NCBI RefSeq assembly: GCF_008632335.1
Contig: NZ_VWXX01000003.1
Location: 124,001 to 188,000 of the forward strand
Direction of reading: 5' to 3'
Source of the DNA: Thiohalocapsa marina
Lineage (GTDB): Bacteria > Pseudomonadota > Gammaproteobacteria > Chromatiales > Chromatiaceae
Length of the DNA: 64,000 bases
Shown: positions 20,377 to 27,994 of the stretch, piece by piece
Position numbering within the stretch: the stretch's first letter is position 1
How the letters are laid out: the number at the start of each line of letters is the position of its first letter
The notes under the pieces: model-generated
What the model was told of the DNA's origin: nothing
Databases searched by the model: none
The model's input: only the letters and a program-made list of their open reading frames with translations
Translations under genes and position numbers: made by a program

Positions 20377-22572
20377 TCAGGGCTGCCAGACGGGTTCGCG
20401 CGGGGGGAGCGGCAGCGCGGGGCGCGCGTTGGTGAACCAGTGCATCAGCGGCGAGTCGTTGGTTGGCCACTGGCCCTTGCGCTGGATGTCCGGCGCCTTG
20501 CCCCGGAAGGCCAGATAGCCGTATTTGCCGTAGTGAGGCAGCTTGCGCGCCAGCCCGGGCAGGGCCTCGGGCGTTGATGTGGCTACCCAGCCCAGCGCCT
20601 GCCGGTCGCGCCAGGCGGTCAGCACCAGGCTGGCTGCGCCGTTGGCGTCCTGCTGAGCGCTGGTGCCGAGGGTTTCGCCTGCCAGCACCACCTGCCGTTG
20701 TGGCGGGTTCAGCGCGATGGCTGGGTTGGCGGCGGCCAGTTCGGGCAGGAAGCGGTTCTCCCAGCCGAGCAGCCAGACCGGCCGGTCAGTGGGCAAGGCC
20801 TGCAGCTCGGTGTCCAGCGCCGTGGTCCAGCCCGTCCGGCCCTGCAGCCAGGCCCGCGCCAGCGCCAGGTAGCCGTCGCGCAGGGCGGCCGGGGCCGCCG
20901 CCGGCAGCAGGATCAGGCCGCCGTCGGCGCCAAACAGGTTGCTCAGGGCCACCGGCGATTCTGCCGCAGAAAGCCGCCGAAAGGTCTCGAAGCGGGGGTC
21001 GACGGCCACGCGCACGGGCGCCGACGGCAGATCCAGCGTGAAGGTCCCCTGGCCGTCGTCGAGCTCCACCGTGCTGACCTCGACCTGGCCGCCGTCGGCA
21101 TGGGCGACAACGGGCACGGCCATGGGCAGGGCAGGGCCCGGCTGGGTCTGCTCGATGCGCCCGCTGACCTGGTGGGAGCCGTCGGGCCTGGGCCTGGACT
21201 GCACCTCGACCAGGCTGAGCTCCGCCGCGCCGGTGCGTCGGGTCCAGGCATCGAAGAACGGTTGCAGATCGCGATTGCTGACGGACTCGAACGCCTGCTG
21301 CAGGTCGTCGAGCGAGGCAACGCGGAACCGGTTGTCGGCATAGAACCGCTGCAGGCCGGCGCGAAAGGTCTCATCGCCCAGCAAGGTGCGCAACATGTGG
21401 GTGGTCATCAGCATCTTGCCATAGCCCACCGCCTGTGAGGCGGTGCCATGACGGCCGCGGAAGGCGGTCAGCGGAAAGTCGGCGTCGCCGTCCACATAGT
21501 CGGCGTAGGCCTTGAGCTGGTCGCGCCGGTAGTCCGCACCGCGCCCGTCGAGCTCCTGGTTCAGGTGGTCCGCCAGGTAGGCGGTGAGGCCCTCGCTCCA
21601 GTTGCCGGATGCGTAGTCGATGTAGACGCTGTTGCCCCACCAGTTGTGCAGGATCTCGTGGGGGTAGGAGGTGTGCAGGATGAATGGCAGCCGCAGCACG
21701 CGCGAGCCCAGCAGGGTGAAGGACGGCATGCCGTAGCCGGTCTCCCAGAAGTTTTCCACCAGCGCGAACTTGGCGTAGGGGTAGGGGCCGATGAGCCCGC
21801 TGTAGCGGTCCAGATAGGTGGCGGTGGCGTCCAGGTAGCGTGCCGCCAGGGCGTCGTCCGGCAGCCGCAGGTAGACCTGCGCCTCGCCATGGGCGGTGGG
21901 CCGGCGGTAGAGCTTGAAGCGGCCGGCGCTGAGGTGGATCTGGTCCTGGGGCAGCGCCTCTTGCCATTGCATGCAGGCCTCGCCGGCGTTGCCGTTCAGC
22001 ACGGGTCCGGCGCCCTGTGACACGGCGAGCCAGCCCGGCGGCAGGCACAGGTCCAGCGTGAAGCGCAGCAGGGTGTCGTCGATGCGCGGATACCAGCCGC
22101 TGTAGCCGTTGAGATAGACGCCGTCCGGCTCGATGGTGCCGATGGACTGCATGCGGCTGCGGCCCATGCCCTCGCGCACCGTCTGCATGGGATGCCGGAT
22201 GCTGCCGGCATAGCGCAGGCTGACGGGGTCGGAGCCCTTGCGGCTGAGGCGAAAGCGCTCCAGGTGGCCAGTGTGACCGATGCGCTCCAGCACGGCGTTG
22301 CCGGAGATCACCTCGGGGCGCAGGCCCTCGTGCAGCCAGAACACCACCTGTCCGACATCGGCCGGCAGGGTCAGGATGTCGGTGACGCTGATGTGGCCGG
22401 TCTCCGGCACGAGGCGCGCCTGGAGTCGATGGGTGACGATGGCGTCGTCGTCGGCCCGGGCCGTCGGGGCCGCCAGGGAAATGGCGGGCAGCGCGGCCAT
22501 CAGTACGGCTGGCAGCACCAGGCAGACCAGCAGCCAAGGGCGGAGGAGGGGCTTCAGACCGTGTCGGGACAT
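20377..22572 (-). CDS. Exported M1-family (gluzincin) metallopeptidase
   Basis: Predicted zinc aminopeptidase-like protein of 731 aa. A signal peptide or membrane anchor runs through LLRPWLLVCLVLPAVLMAAL. The M1 catalytic motif is present as HEILHNWWGNS with the downstream glutamate in NWSEGLTAYLADHL. The usual GAMEN exopeptidase motif is not obvious in its place (the region reads ENFWETGYGMPSFTLLG), so strict aminopeptidase activity is uncertain. The ATG at 22572 (MSRHGLKPLL) is preferred; in-frame ATGs at 22590 and 22662 are alternatives. It converges on the response regulator. Confidence 0.82.
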   Translation of the reverse strand: MSRHGLKPLLRPWLLVCLVLPAVLMAALPAISLAAPTARADDDAIVTHRLQARLVPETGHISVTDILTLPADVGQVVFWLHEGLRPEVISGNAVLERIGHTGHLERFRLSRKGSDPVSLRYAGSIRHPMQTVREGMGRSRMQSIGTIEPDGVYLNGYSGWYPRIDDTLLRFTLDLCLPPGWLAVSQGAGPVLNGNAGEACMQWQEALPQDQIHLSAGRFKLYRRPTAHGEAQVYLRLPDDALAARYLDATATYLDRYSGLIGPYPYAKFALVENFWETGYGMPSFTLLGSRVLRLPFILHTSYPHEILHNWWGNSVYIDYASGNWSEGLTAYLADHLNQELDGRGADYRRDQLKAYADYVDGDADFPLTAFRGRHGTASQAVGYGKMLMTTHMLRTLLGDETFRAGLQRFYADNRFRVASLDDLQQAFESVSNRDLQPFFDAWTRRTGAAELSLVEVQSRPRPDGSHQVSGRIEQTQPGPALPMAVPVVAHADGGQVEVSTVELDDGQGTFTLDLPSAPVRVAVDPRFETFRRLSAAESPVALSNLFGADGGLILLPAAAPAALRDGYLALARAWLQGRTGWTTALDTELQALPTDRPVWLLGWENRFLPELAAANPAIALNPPQRQVVLAGETLGTSAQQDANGAASLVLTAWRDRQALGWVATSTPEALPGLARKLPHYGKYGYLAFRGKAPDIQRKGQWPTNDSPLMHWFTNARPALPLPPREPVWQP

Positions 22573-22819
22573 CACTTTTGGACGGATCATGGGGCGGGTG
22601 GGGAATTGGTCTTGGATGACCCCATCATCTAGGTAAATGCTGATCAATTCAGCATTTCCCATGCGGGGCAGGAGGCCCCGCCAATTTTAGCGGCGGAAGC
22701 CGCTGAAATTGAAGCGATTCGGAAATCGCATTTTCGAATCGCGTGCTGATTTTTGGCCAGGAGGCCAATAAATCAGCGTCTCACTGGATCAGGGTTCAAC
22801 AATCTCAGCGGGGCCTCCA
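22573..22819. promoter_or_regulatory. Divergent intergenic region holding a four-hairpin array
   Basis: Gap between the M1 peptidase and the ChaN-like gene. It contains the GGA-loop hairpin array (22650-22777) and CTAGGTAAATGCTG around 22630. No protein-coding frame is credible here. Confidence 0.5.
22650..22777 (+). repeat. Four-hairpin GGA-loop array, copy 2 of the dispersed hairpin family
   Basis: Four successive stem-loops on the plus strand each expose GGA: GCGGGGC-AGGAG-GCCCCGC (22664-22682), AGCGGC-GGAA-GCCGCT (22689-22704), GCGATT-CGGA-AATCGC (22714-22729), and a long stem with AGGA in the loop (22745-22777; GCTGATTT/AAATCAGC outer, TTGGCC/GGCCAA inner). Parts are shared with 6879-6941 and 46341-46377. 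An array of GGA loops is the hallmark of CsrB/RsmZ-type RNAs that titrate CsrA; a dispersed palindromic repeat is the alternative. Confidence 0.55.
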
Positions 22820-24058
22820 TTGATTTCAGACAACACAAGCAGGTTTTCTCCCGTCGCCGGCCGGGCGCTCTTGCCGTTGCTGCTATGCCTGTGGGGCATG
22901 CCGGCGCTGGCGGACGACGCAGAACCGGCCACGGCACCGGCGGAGTCGACGCCGCCGGCCGCAGCGGCTCCAGCAGACCAGGCGGACCAGGCCGACGCGC
23001 TGCCGAGCCCGCAGACGGCGGTGATCGATTCCGCCACCATCACCGGGCTGGATGCCTTGCTGGAGCGCATCGCCGATCGGCGCGTGGTCTTCGTGGGCGA
23101 GAGTCACGACGCCTACGAGGATCACCTGAATCAGCTGGCGATCATCCAGGGCCTGCACCAGCGCGGCAAGGCCGTGGGCATCGGCATGGAGTTCTTCCAG
23201 CAGCCATTCCAGCCCTATCTGGACGCCTATGTCGCTGGAGAGCTGGATGAGGCAGAGCTGCTGCGGCAGACGGAGTATTTCGAGCGCTGGCGCTTCGACT
23301 ACCGGCTGTACCGACCGATCCTGCGCTACGCGCGCGAACATGGGCTGCCCCTGGTGGCGCTGAACATCGAGCGCGAGATCACCGAAAAGGTGGGCGACGG
23401 CGGCATTGACGCGCTGACCGAGGCCGAGCGGGCGCGCATCCCCGCGGAGATCGATCGCGACGACGTGCACTACCGTGGCCGCATCAAGGCGGTATTCGAC
23501 ATGCATCCGAAGGACGACGATGCCGCGTTCGAGCGGTTCCTGGACGTGCAGCTGCTGTGGGACGAGGGCATGGCCGAGCGTGCCGCTGACTGGCTCCAGG
23601 GCAATCCGGACAAGACCCTGGTGGTGCTGGCCGGGGTGGGGCATGTGGAGTACGGCCACGGCATCCCGTCGCGGGTGACGCGCCGCGTCGACGTGCCGGC
23701 GGTCACCGTGGTCAGCGGCGCTGGGCGACCCTTCGACCCGGCCATGGCCGACTTCGTGCTGTATCCCAGCCAGGTCGATCTGCCCCGCACTGGCCTGCTG
23801 GGCGTGATGCTGGAGACCGAGCCCGACGGCGAGGGCCTGGGCGTGCAGGCCTTTGCCGAGACCAGCGGCGCCAAGGACGCCGGGGTCAAGCAGGGTGACC
23901 GCATCGTGCGCGTGGGTGACAGCCCCATCGCGAGCTATGCCGACATCCGCATCGCACTGATGGACAGCCGGCCCGGGCAGCGGCTGCCGGTGGAGATCCG
24001 GCGCCAGTCGTTGCTCGGCGGCACCGAGTTGCTGCGCTTTGAGGTGGAACTGCATTGA
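22820..24058 (+). CDS. ChaN-family haem-binding-like protein fused to a PDZ domain
   Basis: Exported protein of 412 aa. A signal peptide (ALLPLLLCLWGMPALA) precedes an Ala/Pro-rich linker. The ChaN domain (about residues 70-300) shows RRVVFVGESHDAYEDHLNQL, GIGMEFFQQPFQPYLDAY and VVLAGVGHVEYGHGIPSRV; ChaN relatives have been linked to haem/iron handling. The C-terminal part (about 320-412) is a PDZ domain (LLGVMLETEP, GAKDAGVKQGDRIVRVGDSPI). The frame opens with a TTG at 22820 and no ATG precedes the signal peptide. There is no lipobox cysteine, unlike classical ChaN lipoproteins. trhP follows after 34 bases. Confidence 0.85.
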   Translation: MISDNTSRFSPVAGRALLPLLLCLWGMPALADDAEPATAPAESTPPAAAAPADQADQADALPSPQTAVIDSATITGLDALLERIADRRVVFVGESHDAYEDHLNQLAIIQGLHQRGKAVGIGMEFFQQPFQPYLDAYVAGELDEAELLRQTEYFERWRFDYRLYRPILRYAREHGLPLVALNIEREITEKVGDGGIDALTEAERARIPAEIDRDDVHYRGRIKAVFDMHPKDDDAAFERFLDVQLLWDEGMAERAADWLQGNPDKTLVVLAGVGHVEYGHGIPSRVTRRVDVPAVTVVSGAGRPFDPAMADFVLYPSQVDLPRTGLLGVMLETEPDGEGLGVQAFAETSGAKDAGVKQGDRIVRVGDSPIASYADIRIALMDSRPGQRLPVEIRRQSLLGGTELLRFEVELH

Positions 24059-24092
24059 TCGCCGATGCGGCCAGGCCCTGCCGGGGGGCGGC

Positions 24093-25436
24093 ATGAGCGC
24101 GCTGTCGGCTTCTTCAGGCGACCAGCCGCGCCCCGAGCTGCTGGCCCCCGCCGGCACCCTGAAGAACCTGCGCTATGCGCTGGCCTACGGCGCCGATGCG
24201 GTCTATGCCGGGGTTCCACGCTACAGCCTGCGGGTACGCAACAACGACTTCGACTTGGCCACCCTGGCCACGGGCATCGCCGCCACCCACGCGCAGGGGC
24301 GGCGTTTCTACCTGGCCGCCAACGTCATGCCGCACGGCGCCAAGCTGAAGACCTTCATGGACGACATGGCGCCGGTGGTGGCGCTGGGGCCGGATGCGCT
24401 GATCATGGCCGATCCGGGTCTGATCCTGCTGGTGCGCGAGCGCTGGCCGGAGCTGGACGTGCACCTGTCGGTGCAGGCCAATACCACCAATGCCGCGGCG
24501 GTGCGCTTCTGGCAGCAGCAGGGCGTCCGGCGGGTGATCCTGTCGCGGGAGCTCTCGCTGGCGGAGATCGCCGAGATCCGGCAGGCCTGCCCCGACATGG
24601 AGCTCGAGGTCTTCGTCCACGGTGCGCTTTGCATCGCCTACTCCGGCCGCTGCCTGCTGTCCGGCTATTTCAACCGACGCGATGCCAACCAGGGCACCTG
24701 CACCAACGCCTGTCGCTGGGAGTACCGGGTGGGTCAGGCCCAGTCGCCGGATCAGTCGCCGGATCAGCCACCGGATCAGCCGCCAGACCAGCTGCCGGCC
24801 GATACCCGGCATCCGGCCGCAGACGAGGTCTGGCTGCTGGAGGAGGCACAGCGTCCGGGCGAGTATCTGCCGGTGTTCGAGGACGAGCACGGCACCTACA
24901 TCATGAACGCCAAGGATCTGCGGGCGGTGGAGCACGTCGAGCGCCTGACGGCCATGGGCATCGACTGCCTGAAGATCGAGGGCCGCACCAAGTCCCACTA
25001 TTACGCTGCCCGCAGCACCTGGGTGTACCGCCAGGCCATCGACGATGCCGCCGCCGGCCGTCCGTTTCGGCCGGAGCTGCTGGCGGCGCTGGAGGGGCTG
25101 GCCAACCGCGGTTACACCGAGGGCTTCTACCGGCGCCACGCCCCGTCGGAATTGCAGAACTACGACGACGGTGCCTCGCGCGACCAGCGCAGCATCTTCG
25201 TCGGCGAGGTGAGCGGCGGCGATGCCGGTCTGGCGGAGATCGAGGTCAGGAACCGCTTCGCCGTCGGCGACGAGCTGGAACTGCTGACGCCGTCCGGCGC
25301 GACGCGCTTCCGGCTGCGGCGGATGCTGGACATGGCCGGCAATTGCATCGACGTCGCCCCCGGTTCCGGCTGGCGGGTGCGGGTGGAACTGCCCAGGGCG
25401 GATGCCACCCTGGGCCTGCTGTCGCGGATGCTCTGA
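24093..25436 (+). CDS. trhP: tRNA 5-hydroxyuridine synthesis protein TrhP (YegQ, U32 family)
   Basis: U32-family protein of 447 aa corresponding to YegQ/TrhP, needed for prephenate-dependent hydroxylation of U34 in certain tRNAs. Recognisable segments: PELLAPAGTLKNLRYALAYG, GADAVYAGVPRYSLRVRNND, the U32 signature ELEVFVHGALCIAYSGRCLL, and the following cysteines in NQGTCTNACRWEYRV that may bind a metal cluster. An insertion with four imperfect copies of a S/P-PDQ unit (SPDQSPDQPPDQPPDQ) follows at about residue 215. The ATG at 24093 follows GGGGGGC. It converges on the chitinase gene, with only four bases between stop codons. Confidence 0.9.
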   Translation: MSALSASSGDQPRPELLAPAGTLKNLRYALAYGADAVYAGVPRYSLRVRNNDFDLATLATGIAATHAQGRRFYLAANVMPHGAKLKTFMDDMAPVVALGPDALIMADPGLILLVRERWPELDVHLSVQANTTNAAAVRFWQQQGVRRVILSRELSLAEIAEIRQACPDMELEVFVHGALCIAYSGRCLLSGYFNRRDANQGTCTNACRWEYRVGQAQSPDQSPDQPPDQPPDQLPADTRHPAADEVWLLEEAQRPGEYLPVFEDEHGTYIMNAKDLRAVEHVERLTAMGIDCLKIEGRTKSHYYAARSTWVYRQAIDDAAAGRPFRPELLAALEGLANRGYTEGFYRRHAPSELQNYDDGASRDQRSIFVGEVSGGDAGLAEIEVRNRFAVGDELELLTPSGATRFRLRRMLDMAGNCIDVAPGSGWRVRVELPRADATLGLLSRML

Positions 25437-25440
25437 TCCC

Positions 25441-27813
25441 TCAGTTACACAGCGCCGGCCCGACGTCGACCCAGACCATGGCCGAGCCCGGTACGTCCCC
25501 GCGCGTCCACCACTTCGCTTCCCAGCGACGCCCCTGGTAGTCGACGCGATCACCGCCAAGATAGACGGCCGCGGCTTGCCAGCCGAGGTTGACCTCGCTG
25601 ATCAGGCGCCAGGCATCGGCACCGATGGCGGGCGCGTTGCCCCGGGTCCAGTATTTCGCGGTCCAGACCAGGCCACCGTGGCTGACCGTGTCGCCGCCGA
25701 CGTAGACGGTATCCGCGTCCCAGGCCGGATGGTTGCCGGCGTCGGGGTCGGTGCGCGAGCAGGCGCCGCCGGTCGTCTCCGGCTCGACGGTGACGGTCGT
25801 GGTCGCCGTTGCGCTCAGCGCGCCGTCGCTGACGGTCACCTGCACGGCATAGTCCGTGGTGGACTGGACCATGGGCGCGGTCAGCTCGACCGAGGGGCCG
25901 TCGAGACGGGACGGCGAGAGCGCGTCCGGAATCGTCCAGGCATAGCGCAGCGTATCACCGTCGGGGTCTCGCGCCCTGGCCTCCAGCGTCAGGGTGTTGC
26001 CAGCCACGACCCTGAGGCCATCCGCCAGATCCACCTCGGGTGCCTGGTTTTGCGCTGGCGGCTCATGCTCCTCCGGGGGGGCGTCGTCCTCTGGCGGGGC
26101 GTTTTCCCCGGGCGCGGCCGGGGCATGCCCCAGGCCCGCGTGCATGGCGTTGAGGATGTCGCCGTTGTCGGCGTCGATCTCCCAGGCGTAGAGGCCGGCG
26201 AGTCCGTACGCATCGACGAAGGCGCCCTTGGCCTGCACCGAGGTGGCATCATCGAAGCTGACCAGGTCGCCGGTCTCCGGGTTGAAGGCGTAGGCGGCCT
26301 CGGCCCAGCTGTCATAGCCGTACTGCCAGCCAGGCTCGAGCAGTCGCTCGGCGACGTCGCGATAATCCAGCACGCCGGCCTCCCAGGTCCCGGCGATCGG
26401 CCCGCTCGCGGTGCCGGTGAAGGGGCTGCCCTGGCCGCCCGAGACCCCGCTCCAGCCGCGACCGTACATGGCGACGGCGAGCGCGATCCGCGCCGGGTCC
26501 GCGCCCTGGTCGATCAGCGCGTTGATGCCCGAGCTGGCGTTGAAGTCGTCGTCCGGGTCGAAGCGCGGTGCGTACAGGCCGGCGTGGTGACCCAGCTCGG
26601 TCAGGCTCCAGGCGCCATAGAAGTCGTAGCTCATGGCAAAGATCAGATCGAGCCAGGGCTGCGCCGCTGCATAGTCGACCAGCGCGATCTTGGCCGGATC
26701 GGCGCTGACGGCGGAGGTCAGCAGCAGTTCGCGGCCCGTGTCGGCCTCCACGCGGTCGAGCATGGTGCGCAGTTCACGCATGAGCGCGACATAGGTCTCG
26801 CCGTCGGTTGCCGGATTGCCGAGCGCAGGATTGGCCCCGCGGCCGCCGGGGTACTCCCAGTCGATGTCCACGCCGTCGAGGAATTTCCAGGTGCGGACGA
26901 AGGTCTCCACGGAGTCGACGAAGCGCGCGCGGATCGCCGGATCAGCCATGAAATAGAACGGGTCGGACAGGGTCCAGCCGCCAAACGACGGCAGAATCCT
27001 GAGCGCCGGGTAGGCGCGCTTGAGCGCCATCAGCTGGCCGAAATTGCCCTTGTACGCGGTGCCCCAGTCGTGGCCGTCCTGGGGCTTTTGCAGCGCGGCC
27101 CAGGGGTCATGGATGGCGACCTCGAAGTCGTCGGTCCCCGCGCAGGCGCGTTGCAGGGCGCTGAAGCTGCCCGGGCTGGATTGCTTGAGGGCGTCGTTGA
27201 TGCCGTCACCCCCACAGATGGGGATGAAGCCATAGAGCAGGTGGGTGAGATTGTAGGCCGGGATCCGGTCTACCGGGAATTGCCGGTCGTAGACGCCCCA
27301 TTCGACGAAATAGGCGGCCACCACATGGTCGCTGGTGTTGACATAGGGCTGGTGGTGCTCGCCCACATTGAGCCGGATGGGGTCGAGGTGACTGCCGTCG
27401 GTGTCGGCGACGACGAGTTCTACCGCACTGGACTCGGCGCAGCCGTCCGCGTTGCACAGCGCAACGGTCAGGTCGTAGATACCGCCCCGGTCGATCCGCA
27501 GCTGAGCGGAGCCGGATTGCACTTGGCCGCCGCTGAGCGCTTGGGTCACAATGACCTGTCCGTCGAGCCGGTATTCGGCCCGGGTGGCCGGTTCGCCGCT
27601 CCACTTGCTCCAGCGCACGGGAATCTCCACGGCGCCCCGGACGGTCACCAGGTCCGCGTAGGCGGTGGCGGCTGGATCAACCTCCACCAGGGCATGGTTG
27701 GTTTCCATCCAGTCGATCTGCGCGACGCCGGGGACGGCGGCCAGCACCGGCTCGGCGCAGGCCAGTGCCAGGGCGGCGGCGATGGGAGTGCGGGTGAAAC
27801 GCCTGTTGCGCAT
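25441..27813 (-). CDS. Secreted GH18 chitinase with two carbohydrate-binding modules
   Basis: Multidomain exported chitinase of 790 aa. Order: signal peptide (RTPIAAALALACAEPVLA), an N-terminal beta-sandwich of the chitinase-A type (about 25-155), the GH18 barrel (about 160-520) with the catalytic D-x2-D-x-D-x-E motif in DGVDIDWEYPGG near residues 312-319, a PKD/cadherin-like domain after an acidic proline-rich linker (about 560-670), and two C-terminal CBM5/12-type modules, each with the aromatic pattern W-x-A-K-Y/W-W-T-R-G. It implies hydrolysis of external chitin. It is divergent from the winged-helix/TPR regulator; the shared spacer carries 11-base direct repeats. Confidence 0.95.
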   Translation of the reverse strand: MRNRRFTRTPIAAALALACAEPVLAAVPGVAQIDWMETNHALVEVDPAATAYADLVTVRGAVEIPVRWSKWSGEPATRAEYRLDGQVIVTQALSGGQVQSGSAQLRIDRGGIYDLTVALCNADGCAESSAVELVVADTDGSHLDPIRLNVGEHHQPYVNTSDHVVAAYFVEWGVYDRQFPVDRIPAYNLTHLLYGFIPICGGDGINDALKQSSPGSFSALQRACAGTDDFEVAIHDPWAALQKPQDGHDWGTAYKGNFGQLMALKRAYPALRILPSFGGWTLSDPFYFMADPAIRARFVDSVETFVRTWKFLDGVDIDWEYPGGRGANPALGNPATDGETYVALMRELRTMLDRVEADTGRELLLTSAVSADPAKIALVDYAAAQPWLDLIFAMSYDFYGAWSLTELGHHAGLYAPRFDPDDDFNASSGINALIDQGADPARIALAVAMYGRGWSGVSGGQGSPFTGTASGPIAGTWEAGVLDYRDVAERLLEPGWQYGYDSWAEAAYAFNPETGDLVSFDDATSVQAKGAFVDAYGLAGLYAWEIDADNGDILNAMHAGLGHAPAAPGENAPPEDDAPPEEHEPPAQNQAPEVDLADGLRVVAGNTLTLEARARDPDGDTLRYAWTIPDALSPSRLDGPSVELTAPMVQSTTDYAVQVTVSDGALSATATTTVTVEPETTGGACSRTDPDAGNHPAWDADTVYVGGDTVSHGGLVWTAKYWTRGNAPAIGADAWRLISEVNLGWQAAAVYLGGDRVDYQGRRWEAKWWTRGDVPGSAMVWVDVGPALCN

Positions 27814-27994
27814 GGGTGTTGCTCCGTGATTTGGCTGCTTCCTTCGTAGAGCGCCGGCTGGCCTCTACCCCGGCTGCCGTTATAACAAGGCGGCGGCGCG
27901 GGCGCCTGATGCTTGGCTAAGGCTTTTCTGATCATTTTCTGACACAAGCCTAGCCTTCTGTTTTTAAAAGGATTTTTTCCGTGAGAGGCCTCGC
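27814..27994. promoter_or_regulatory. Chitinase/regulator divergent promoter with 11-base direct repeats
   Basis: The spacer holds TTTTCTGATCA and TTTTCTGACAC as adjacent repeats with an exact 11-base period (27924-27945). They sit inside an imperfect inverted repeat (GGCTAAGGCTT 27915-27925, AAGCCTAGCC 27946-27955). OmpR/PhoB-type winged-helix proteins typically bind such 11-base direct repeats, and the flanking regulator has that domain. An autoregulatory site that also controls the chitinase is inferred. Confidence 0.5.

Noticed and set aside
24065-25540. Second long frame through trhP
   Set aside because: Frame-shifted shadow with Gly/Arg-rich repeats and no match; trhP in the other frame is conserved.
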